Source of the DNA: Oribacterium sp. C9
GTDB lineage: Bacteria; Bacillota; Clostridia; Lachnospirales; Lachnospiraceae
Length of the DNA stretch: 64,000 bases
Direction of reading: 5' to 3'
NCBI RefSeq assembly: GCF_002007235.1
Contig: NZ_MUHW01000005.1
Coordinates: forward strand, 93,860 to 157,859
A program made the position numbers and the translations under genes. Shown in pieces: positions 53,787-61,111 of the stretch (position 1 is its first letter; the number at the start of each line of letters is the position of its first letter). The notes beneath the pieces are model-generated. The model made no database searches. It was given only the letters and a program-made list of their open reading frames with translations, and was not told the origin of the DNA.

Positions 53787-54887
53787 GAATTTTTACAAAG
53801 TTTTTTCACATATAAAATCATTTGATGTGAGTTGTCAAAAGGCATTATACAATGTCATACCTATTCTGTTATTTCTGCTGCAGTATCTTATAAATGAACT
53901 CTGTTTTGCTCTGGATCATCTCTACGGTCTCAAAGAGATTCATGATATACAAAGCTTTGATGATTACTTTTTCGAAATGAGTCTCAGGAAAAAGCTTTTG
54001 GGGACAGACTCTGTGAAAACGGACGAAGCATTGGCACAAGTGATCAATTTGGGATTTGATGATCTCCACAGCAGTTTTACGCTTCCATCCTATTCTACAG
54101 AATTATATTCCTTTGGTGAAGTTTATCCTGCCAGCGGCCCATGGAAAGCAAGGTTTGACGACACCATCTTTACCTTCGGCAGTGAACGTGAAAAGGCATT
54201 TCCCGATGGCATTCCACCCTATGAAGAAGTAGGAAATACAGCCTACATAACATTCGACGATTTTACTTTCCCTGATGAAAACATCGATTATCTGTCAGAG
54301 CAAAAGGAACAGGAGCTTTATGATACCATAAGACTTATACAGTATTCATGTGACCGTATACTCCGTGAGGACAGCCCCGTGGAAAATGTGGTTATGTATT
54401 TATCAAACAACTTAGGTGGTTATTCAGATGCAGCAGCTTATGTCATAGCATCCTACCTCGGAATAGGTGAAGCCAATACGAGGGATATGCTGACCGGAGC
54501 CACCACAACCTATCAATATTCCATCAACACAAACGGAGACGGAATATTGATAGTAACGACACCCTTGCAGATAAAGGATTAAACCTCTACTGCCTTACAT
54601 CACCTGTCAGCTTTTCCTGCGGCAACCTTGTGCCCAATGTCTTCAAAACTTCACCTTTTGTGACTGTTTTAGGTCAAACCTCCGGAGGGGGCTCCTGCAG
54701 TATCATGCCTCTTTCAACTGCAAGAGGAAGTGTTTTCCAGATCTCAAGCAACTATCGCCTGAGCACATTTAAGAACGGTTCATTTTACGATATAGACCGG
54801 GGAGCAGATCCGGATATCTACATCGCAAAGATCGCAGATTTCTACGACAGAAAAAAATTGACGGAAATAATAAACGATATTTATTGA
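53785..54887 (+). pseudogene. S41 family peptidase, frameshifted
   Basis: The first frame (53785-54582, 265 residues) has a hydrophobic segment, then S41-like core (GNTAYITFDDFTFPDENID, NVVMYLSNNLGGYSDAAAYVI). After a TAA at 54580 the continuing frame reads LNLYCLTSPVSFSCGNLVPN, which holds the catalytic-serine region, then VTVLGQTSGGGSCSIMPLS, to 54887. One missing T near 54578 explains the break. The N terminus overlaps the asnA terminator and lacks a normal signal peptide or ribosome site, so it may be 5'-truncated too. Confidence 0.82.
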
Positions 54888-54920
54888 TCATATTTTGATG
54901 TAGAGTATCGAAAGCAGATG

Positions 54921-54976
54921 CTTTTAATAAACAGAGTCCCTGCCGGAGACACGGCAGGGACTTTGTTTATTAAAAG
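54921..54976. terminator. Bidirectional terminator
   Basis: A 24-bp stem with one G-U pair (54921-54944 with 54953-54976) between the convergent S41 and PD-(D/E)XK genes, with T-rich tails on both strands. Confidence 0.92.
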
Positions 54977-55017
54977 TAAATGATTTTTACTCATCCACGC
55001 AATAGCTTTCTATGATG

Positions 55018-55935
55018 TTAAGATATTTCTGCAAGAATTTCACTGGCGGATTTTACGATGTTAGAATCATACCCTTTATCAAGAAGTGTCTGAACAAGAG
55101 ATCCGGATTTTAACAGCCTGATTACAGTAGCCAGTTCAGCAGCAGCTTCTGCTTTTCCTTCGTTTTTTGCACTTGCTTTTGCCGCATCAAGTTCAGGTTT
55201 CATGAGTTTTATAAGAGCTTCATTCATTTCCGGTACCCCCTTTAATTTATTGAAAATTTCTTCATTTTCTATCATTGCAAGATTCAGAATTGAATCGGCA
55301 TTTTCCTTGTCATCCTTTTCTATCAGGGCTTTAGCAGATGTAACTAAACATTTAGCTGCATTTTCATCCATCTTGCGGGTCAGCGCCTTTAACCACCGGT
55401 GTTCCGTGGCATTAAGTCTTGATGATATGATTATCTGAGTTGGAAAAAGTATTTTATCTCCGGAAATATAAAATATACCCGGAGATTTCTCAAACACATC
55501 AGAACCATTAATCTTTAACCAATTAATCAGTGTTCTGGTCATTCCTTCCCTGACAAGAGAAATGGTCATTTCAGTTGACTTTATAACATCTTCTTTCTCA
55601 GCATTAGCTTTATACAAGCAAGCATAGGCCATTGTTTTGAAGTACTCATCTATACCAAGCTCATCTTCAGGTGACTTGTATTCAAAAATATTGTGCTGCA
55701 GGAAGAGCCTGCCGATCTCATTTTCAATCTTAGCTTCTTTTTTCTTTTTTATGACCAACAGATCCATCTGTATGGGCTTTGTGTTAAGGGTGCGTTCAGA
55801 ATCAAAGCTTAAATCATTTTTATTGGCTTTAAGCTCAAGCTTCATAGCAGCACAGAATGGCGGGTGCCATTGGGTCTTTTCGTATTCACTCATAATGGTT
55901 TTCTTTCTTTTCATGGTAATTATAAGTGATTTCAT
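55018..55935 (-). CDS. PD-(D/E)XK nuclease-like family protein
   Basis: The 305-residue protein has an N-terminal restriction-endonuclease-like core: the QMDLLVIKKK strand, then IGRLFLQHNIFEYKSPEDEL, matching the D...E-x-K pattern. A helical middle and a Lys/Glu/Ala-rich linker (AAKASAKNEGKAEAAAELAT) lead to a conserved tail (LLDKGYDSNIVKSASEILAEIS). It belongs to an expanded Lachnospiraceae family often called Rpn- or transposase-like; activity is untested. ATGs at 55935, 55914 and 55893 are possible starts, none with a strong ribosome site. Two tail fragments of paralogues lie at 58147 and 63366. Confidence 0.75.
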   Translation of the reverse strand: MKSLIITMKRKKTIMSEYEKTQWHPPFCAAMKLELKANKNDLSFDSERTLNTKPIQMDLLVIKKKKEAKIENEIGRLFLQHNIFEYKSPEDELGIDEYFKTMAYACLYKANAEKEDVIKSTEMTISLVREGMTRTLINWLKINGSDVFEKSPGIFYISGDKILFPTQIIISSRLNATEHRWLKALTRKMDENAAKCLVTSAKALIEKDDKENADSILNLAMIENEEIFNKLKGVPEMNEALIKLMKPELDAAKASAKNEGKAEAAAELATVIRLLKSGSLVQTLLDKGYDSNIVKSASEILAEIS

Positions 55936-55979
55936 ACGATCACTTTCATATTACCATCAATTACTATAGGAGACAATAA

Positions 55980-56078
55980 GTGGGGGTATCTCTATGTGAA
56001 TGTTTCGAGATTGAAAGAAGTCTTAAAATAGATGATATTGAAAGAATATTTAATATGATAAGAATTATTAACTATTGA
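55980..56078 (+). CDS. Possible 32-residue ORF or remnant
   Basis: GTG 55980 follows AGGAGA at seven bases and opens 32 codons (VGVSLCECFEIERSLKIDD...). I do not recognise it; it may be a gene fragment or chance. The rest of 55936-56157 shows only AT-rich sequence and the palindrome below. Confidence 0.25.
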   Translation: MGVSLCECFEIERSLKIDDIERIFNMIRIINY

Positions 56079-56113
56079 CTTCAAAATGAATAATAACAGA
56101 AAAAAGAAAAATT

Positions 56114-56139
56114 CATATAGTCTGAATTCAGACTATATG
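56114..56139. repeat. Perfect 26-base palindrome
   Basis: The sequence centred on GAATTC is its own complement over 26 bases (arms begin CATATAGTCTGAA). It lies 55 bases beyond the XRE gene stop. Confidence 0.8.
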
Positions 56140-56157
56140 GGATTTTGTATAAAATAA

Positions 56158-56200
56158 AAAATAAGCACCCAAGTCAGAATTCAACTTGAACGCTTATTTT
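56158..56200 (-). terminator. Terminator of the XRE gene
   Basis: AAAATAAGC pairs with GCTTATTTT around an inner CAAGT/ACTTG stem; on the minus strand a T tract follows. It overlaps the stop codon of the XRE gene. Confidence 0.8.
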
Positions 56201-56436
56201 ATTTCCTGTTCCAGATCATCAAACTCTTCAGAATCGAAAAAATCTCTTATGCTAATGTCTAACCCGTCACAAAACTTTTTGATAGTTACAATAGAAACAT
56301 CTCTTCTTGAATCATCAAACATACTGTAAGCCGTAGACGGTGTTACACCGGAACGATTTGCCAGTTCATTGATTTTGATTCCTCGTGTTTGGCATAAACG
56401 AGTAAATCTTGTAACAACAGCATCCTTAACACTCAT
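56194..56436 (-). CDS. XRE family transcriptional regulator
   Basis: The roughly 80-residue protein is a single helix-turn-helix domain (TRGIKINELANRSGVTPSTA, SMFDDSRRDVSIVTIKKFC) with an acidic tail. An in-frame ATG lies 21 bases further upstream, but 56436 is preferred because AAAGGAG is 11 bases before it. It faces away from the WYL-type gene; palindromes in the shared intergenic region are candidate operators. Confidence 0.88.
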   Translation of the reverse strand: MSVKDAVVTRFTRLCQTRGIKINELANRSGVTPSTAYSMFDDSRRDVSIVTIKKFCDGLDISIRDFFDSEEFDDLEQEIK

Positions 56437-56483
56437 CCTGCCGCACACTCCTTTCATAAAAATTTTATGAAAATTGGCGCAGT

Positions 56484-56495
56484 CGCGTATACGCG
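56484..56495. promoter_or_regulatory. Candidate operator of the XRE regulator
   Basis: CGCGTATACGCG is a perfect 12-base palindrome, 48 bases upstream of the XRE start, followed by a half-similar GCGTATA. It stands out in an AT-rich region. Confidence 0.55.
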
Positions 56496-56622
56496 CTTGC
56501 GTATATTTTTGGATTTTCTTAAAATATTGTCATAGTGAACTTCGTGTGTTTTGATTCCATATTTAATACTAAATATATACAGTTTTATAATCTTATGAAA
56601 ACAGTCGAGATATATATCTACA

Positions 56623-56640
56623 CGGTATATTTATATACCG
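56623..56640. promoter_or_regulatory. Palindrome between XRE and WYL-type genes
   Basis: CGGTATA and TATACCG flank a short AT loop. It may be a second operator. Otherwise 56458-56756 contains only AT-rich spacer. Confidence 0.35.
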
Positions 56641-56756
56641 AAAAGGTTTTTTAGAAATTATTTATATAAATTATTTTTACTTGGACATATTGTGACCACC
56701 CTGATAAGTATACTACTTACAGAATCACTTAAATGTTTTGATAAGAGATAATCAAT

Positions 56757-57150
56757 ATGTATGAAAATGATAAGAATAAAAGCACACGAATATTATCCAT
56801 CTATTCGGACCTCTTGAACGACAAGGTACTAAAGAAAAAAGAGCTTGCAGAGAAATTTGATGTAAATGAAAAAACGATACAACGTGATCTGGATGATATA
56901 CGACAGTTTCTTGATAACCGGTTTGTGAGTGACGATGACCATAATGACCTTATCTACGATTACACCATCCGGGGCTATCACTTCGAACATATCAACAGAA
57001 TGAAATTTTCCAATGATGAAGTTCTTGCTATATGCAAGATTCTTCTCGACAGCCGGGCATTTCGCAAGGAAGATATGAAAACCATCCTTGATAAACTGCT
57101 AAAAGGATTGAAAATGGAGAATCTTCAGGTGCATGGAGATTTACTGCCTA
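56757..57150 (+). pseudogene. WYL-type transcriptional regulator, N-terminal fragment
   Basis: About 131 residues encode a DeoR/HTH_11-type DNA-binding domain (KKKELAEKFDVNEKTIQRDL, then DIRQFLDN) and the following linker (FSNDEVLAICKILLDSRAF) typical of WYL regulators. The WYL ligand domain is missing: near 57150 the DNA continues as a different protein in another frame. WYL regulators frequently control defence operons. Confidence 0.75.
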
Positions 57151-57642
57151 TATCATATCTGAATCTCCGAGAATGGTTCAGAATGTTGCTAATGCCTACA
57201 GAAGCCTTGCCGCAGGCGCAGAGTCATTCATGTCAAAAACCACAGTTAATATTTGGCGTGCTGATTCGATATATAAACAAAATGAAGACATTAAAAAAAT
57301 CTTGGCATCTATCAAAGGATTAAGGCACCCTGTTTTTCTTCTTAAAGAAGAATTGTACAATAAAGATGAAAATTATCTGATATATCCATCTCCGGTCACG
57401 GCAGCAACCTCTATTTTCGGAAACGAAGTGGCCTGTGCACTTAACCTTCCGGAAAAATCAATCGGTGGTGTTCCTGTAATGCATGTAGCAGCATTTGGAA
57501 GAGAAGAACACACTTTGAGAGAACATGACTCCGATTACTTCGATATAGAACTGGGATGCCCATACCATATGCATTCTAAAGAAGCCAATAGGCGAATTTG
57601 TATCTCTTCAGAGGAATTAACAAAACATATGTTTGTATTCCA
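57151..57642 (+). pseudogene. HerA-like (DUF87) ATPase fragment
   Basis: This frame reads ISESPRMVQNVANAYRSLAA, then SPVTAATSIFGNEVACALNL, GGVPVMHVAAFG and ends SSEELTKHMFV. The pattern matches the segment before the Walker A loop of HerA/DUF87-type ATPases, in which HxF(I/V)TGSTGSGKS would follow; the fragment stops just before that loop. Both ends are truncated. Identification is from motif memory and is moderately sure. Confidence 0.6.
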
Positions 57643-58008
57643 CTTGTTTCTGTGGGACCCATAATGATTGGTATGCCTAGAGATGATGTTCATGGACTAT
57701 TTAAAGAAAAGTGGACAGAGTTTAAGAAAACAAAATATAGTAAAAATACCACAGATAATTATGGAAAGTTCCATGTATATTATACTCCAGATAATTTAGT
57801 TGAGGCAGTAGAGATTTTCGAGGGTATAGAGCTTTCTTTGTATAACAATATCATATTTCCAATAAAAGTATGTGAAATCGAAAATAGAATTTCTGGAATT
57901 GAAAAAAATGGATTAAGTTATATTCATAAAGCTAAATCTATTGGCATCGAAGCTAATAAGGAAGTGGCAGAAAATATTCTTGTTGGGGCAGAAGATTACT
58001 TTAGCTGA
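57643..58008 (+). pseudogene. Small immunity-like protein, probably missing its first residues
   Basis: About 120 residues in a third frame read IPLVSVGPIMIGMPRDDVHG, YGKFHVYYTPDNLVEAVEIF and end AENILVGAEDYFS. It looks like a complete small soluble domain lacking only its start. It resembles small proteins found beside polymorphic toxins, but the family is not certain. Internal ATG codons (for example 57664) could still allow translation. Confidence 0.45.
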
Positions 58009-58104
58009 AAGAGTTTTCAATGCTAACCATATGCGATATTATGATGTGTCTTTTACATAATTACACACATTGCTTGTAGCGTGTAGCCCTGAATTTTCTA
58101 GTTT

Positions 58105-58140
58105 AAAAAGCGTTCAATCAGAAATATGGTTTGAACGCTT
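58105..58140 (-). terminator. Terminator-like hairpin, minus strand
   Basis: AAGCGTTCAA (58109-58118) pairs with TTGAACGCTT (58131-58140); on the minus strand TTTTTAAAC follows. It lies just past the paralogue tail at 58147. Confidence 0.75.
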
Positions 58141-58146
58141 ATCATA

Positions 58147-58224
58147 TTACGATATCTCCGCCAACAGCTTACTTGCTGATTTTGCGATATTCAAATCATA
58201 CCTTTTATCAAGAAAAGTTTTTGA
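58147..58224 (-). pseudogene. Tail remnant of a PD-(D/E)XK paralogue
   Basis: Minus-strand codons read KTFLDKRYDLNIAKSASKLLAEIS-stop, matching the C-terminal 24 residues of the intact gene at 55018. Nothing upstream matches, so only the end and its terminator survive. Confidence 0.8.
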
Positions 58225-58237
58225 CGAGAGCTACTGA

Positions 58238-58537
58238 TTTATTTTTTTTGAAGACAGAACTATAAACTTGAGACACCTCATGGACTTTGGAAAAGGTGAT
58301 TTTGATATTGAGATATCAAATACCGGAATGATAGTCCACTCAATGAAAGAACTAATTGGAAATGCAGTGAAATTCGTATAGGGGAGCTTAAGCCGTGAAG
58401 GTCTCCCAAATCTACCATATAGTGTAGATGAGATATACGGGATACATAAGTCCGGAAAATACGCTGATATAAAGCAGTGTTATCAGGAATTCTATCACAT
58501 TTACGGTATCAATAGCGAAATAGAGACAAAAACATAA
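58238..58537 (+). pseudogene. Degraded gene with an internal TAG
   Basis: One frame runs from 58238 to TAA 58535-58537 with a single TAG at 58379. The parts read NLRHLMDFGKGDFDIEISNT, VHSMKELIGNAVKFV and SLSREGLPNLPYSVDEIYGI, then YADIKQCYQEFYHIYGINS. Composition is protein-like, but I do not recognise the family. It lacks a convincing start. Confidence 0.55.
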
Positions 58538-58566
58538 TTAGTATTATATTGGTTTTATTTGTAAGG

Positions 58567-58609
58567 GCCTCCTTTAAATGATATGTTATAGACATACTTT
58601 GAAGGAGGC
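58567..58609 (+). promoter_or_regulatory. Hairpin sequestering the RraA-like ribosome binding site
   Basis: GCCTCCTTT (58567-58575) can pair with GAAGGAGGC (58601-58609), which contains the ribosome binding site of the gene starting at 58617. TTTT follows, so it may equally be a small terminator. Confidence 0.5.
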
Positions 58610-58616
58610 TTTTGTC

Positions 58617-59333
58617 ATGATAAATAAAAATGCACCATTGTTACCTGATGAAATACTGAACAGGGTAAAGAAATTAAGTGTTGCCCTGATTCTGGACGGG
58701 GTCAAGAAAGCAAAGATTTCCATACCCATGGACGGATGTATGTGTGCTGAGATGAAGCCTGTCGGAACAACCAAACTTATGGCAGGTACGGCTCTTACTG
58801 TGGAAACCGAAGAGGGAGATAATCTTCCCATCAATATCGCCGCCTATACAAGATCTCTTGAAGGCTATGTTATGGTTGTAGACGGTAAAGCATATAAAGA
58901 CAGGCCCTATATCGGAGATCTTTTTGAAAGAGCCTGCAAGGCCATGGGACTTTCCGGTATAGTTGTAAATGGTTATTCAAGGGACTCCGAGGAAACAAAA
59001 AAGCTTGATTTTCCTGTATATTCACTGGGGATACTTCCCCGAGGTCCGGTGAGAAAAGGCGAAGGAAACATTAACACTGACATCCACTGCGCAGGTGTTG
59101 ATGTCAAGCCCGGAGATCTGGTGGTGGGAGATGCGGACGGAGTTTGTGTTATACCACGAGAGCATATAGAAGTGGTGCTTGAAAAGGCAGAAGAAAAGCT
59201 TGAATACGAAGAAAAGAGAGTAGCACTGATAGAAAGCTATGCCGAAGCACTGAAAAACGGAGAGGCACTGCCTGAGCTTGCCCCAAAGGAAGTAATTGAG
59301 ATAAGAGAAAGACTGGAGCAGTTCGGGAAATAA
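58617..59333 (+). CDS. RraA-like protein (demethylmenaquinone methyltransferase/HMG aldolase family)
   Basis: The 238-residue protein has the RraA fold signature: IVVNGYSRDSEETK (Arg-Asp of the active site) and VKPGDLVVGDADGVCVIPREH. Members include 4-hydroxy-4-methyl-2-oxoglutarate/oxaloacetate aldolases and the RNase E inhibitor RraA; the substrate cannot be told here. ATG 58617 follows GAAGGAGG, whereas the in-frame 58578 ATG has no site. Confidence 0.85.
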   Translation: MINKNAPLLPDEILNRVKKLSVALILDGVKKAKISIPMDGCMCAEMKPVGTTKLMAGTALTVETEEGDNLPINIAAYTRSLEGYVMVVDGKAYKDRPYIGDLFERACKAMGLSGIVVNGYSRDSEETKKLDFPVYSLGILPRGPVRKGEGNINTDIHCAGVDVKPGDLVVGDADGVCVIPREHIEVVLEKAEEKLEYEEKRVALIESYAEALKNGEALPELAPKEVIEIRERLEQFGK

Positions 59334-59444
59334 CTGAAATTTTCTCTTATTCCACATATTTTTCTGATTAATGCTTACATTGCTTTTAAACAGAAAAACC
59401 ACTAGAATTAGCTCAACATAAAATCAGAATCATGGGAGGACTAT

Positions 59445-59969
59445 ATGAGAAAGATACTTGTTGTGGTGGACATGCAAAAGGACTTTGTTGACGGATCCCT
59501 CGGCACAAAGGAGGCTGTGGCTATCGTTCCGGCTGTAGTTGAAAAGATCAAATCCTATAACATTAAGGATGTTTTTGTTACCCGCGACACCCATCAGCCT
59601 GACTACATGGATACTCAGGAAGGTAAAAATCTTCCGGTTGTGCACTGTGTGGAAGGAACGGATGGATGGCAGCTTGATAAAAGCGTGGCACAGGCAGTTG
59701 AAGGGGCAACCTTTATCGACAAGCCAACCTTCGGTTCCACGATTCTCGCAGATACTCTCAAGGCAATCAGTGAAAAAGAAAGCATCGAGATAGAGCTCAT
59801 CGGTCTCTGTACGGATATTTGTGTAGTTTCCAATGCTTTGCTCCTTAAAGCCTCTATGCCTGAAGTTTCAATCTCCGTAGATCCCAGATGCTGCGCCGGT
59901 GTGACTCCCGAAAAACATGAAGCTGCACTGGAAACCATGCGTTCCTGCCAGATTTATGTGAAATCATGA
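59445..59969 (+). CDS. Isochorismatase-like cysteine hydrolase (nicotinamidase-like)
   Basis: The 174-residue enzyme has the catalytic triad Asp in VVDMQKDFVDGSLG (D9), Lys in IDKPTFGST and Cys in IGLCTDICVVSNAL. Nicotinamidase is the closest recognised activity, but the metal-binding DxHxxH reads TRDTHQPDY, so other amidase substrates are possible. GGAGG precedes the start. Confidence 0.87.
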   Translation: MRKILVVVDMQKDFVDGSLGTKEAVAIVPAVVEKIKSYNIKDVFVTRDTHQPDYMDTQEGKNLPVVHCVEGTDGWQLDKSVAQAVEGATFIDKPTFGSTILADTLKAISEKESIEIELIGLCTDICVVSNALLLKASMPEVSISVDPRCCAGVTPEKHEAALETMRSCQIYVKS

Positions 59970-60010
59970 TGAAATCGGACCGCTTCGCACAAAGCGCTCA
60001 CGCGTTCCTC

Positions 60011-60898
60011 CTACAATACAGGCACAATACCCTGATTATTGCCTTCCCCATAAGTTTTTCTGATGAAATTTAGAAAACTACGGACAGTTTGTGTCGGGTG
60101 TTTTCTGTAAAAAATCCCATAAGGCAGTGTATAGTTCCAGGTGCATGGAATGATCCTCATGCCGGCAATTATGTCATTCCAACACATAGGGACAAGCATC
60201 AGCTGATCCCTAAAGCCGCTTCCCCACAGAATCGTATGATTCGGATAATCCTTTATATCAAGCTTAATGTCATATTCTTTCATAAGTGTAAACATTTCCT
60301 GCAGCACAGGAGAACTATCATCCCTAAAGCAAGTGACAGTTTCACCGCGGAGATCTGCCCATGAGAGCAGGTCTCTTTTTGAAAGAGGATGTCTTTCTGA
60401 GGCAGCAATCCCGAATTGCACATCGCATATCTTTATAAAATTCCATTCCTTCATCCATGGTACATCACTGTTAATACTTTCGATAAGATCCGTCTTGGTA
60501 TGGATGTGGTGTTCCGGATCAATAGGCACCATATTAATCTTAACATCGTCGTTTTCAGAAGAGTACAACATCCAAAGCTCATAAAGAAGACGACATTTTT
60601 CTATAAGAGATGTACCGATGGAAATGGTTTTTTCCCGTTCAGCTATGGCTCTTGTTTCTTCAACTATCGCATCAGCACTGTGTACCCAGGTCTTTGCTTC
60701 ATTTTTCAGATATTCTCCGGCAGGAGTTAGTTCAATACCGCTTCTGTTTCTCACGATAAGCTGTACCGAAAGCCTTTTTTCCAAAGTATTGATCTGTTGG
60801 AGAACTGCACTTGGGGAAATATATAATTCCGCAGCAGCTTTGTTAAAACTGCCTTTTTCACACACTGTCAGAAATGTGATGATCTGTGTACTGTACAT
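60011..60898 (-). CDS. LysR family transcriptional regulator
   Basis: The 295-residue regulator has an N-terminal winged helix (FLTVCEKGSFNKAAAELYIS, then PSAVLQQINTLEKRL) and a substrate-binding domain. It is divergent from the Tat flavoprotein across 213 bases and probably controls it. No classic T-N11-A site was pinned down. Confidence 0.92.
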   Translation of the reverse strand: MYSTQIITFLTVCEKGSFNKAAAELYISPSAVLQQINTLEKRLSVQLIVRNRSGIELTPAGEYLKNEAKTWVHSADAIVEETRAIAEREKTISIGTSLIEKCRLLYELWMLYSSENDDVKINMVPIDPEHHIHTKTDLIESINSDVPWMKEWNFIKICDVQFGIAASERHPLSKRDLLSWADLRGETVTCFRDDSSPVLQEMFTLMKEYDIKLDIKDYPNHTILWGSGFRDQLMLVPMCWNDIIAGMRIIPCTWNYTLPYGIFYRKHPTQTVRSFLNFIRKTYGEGNNQGIVPVL

Positions 60899-61111
60899 AT
60901 TCGCCTCACTTTAGATATTAAGTAAAATTGAATACACATTAACACATCTGAAATATACAGACAATGATAAATATGTGACAATGCACATACATTCATGTTT
61001 TCAGTGGAAAGAAAATCACATACTACGTGATGAACCTATTGAATCGCTGATTAAATCAGTGTTTCCTTAGATTTTATGATTCTACTTAGATATAGCTATC
61101 AGGAGGCGAAA

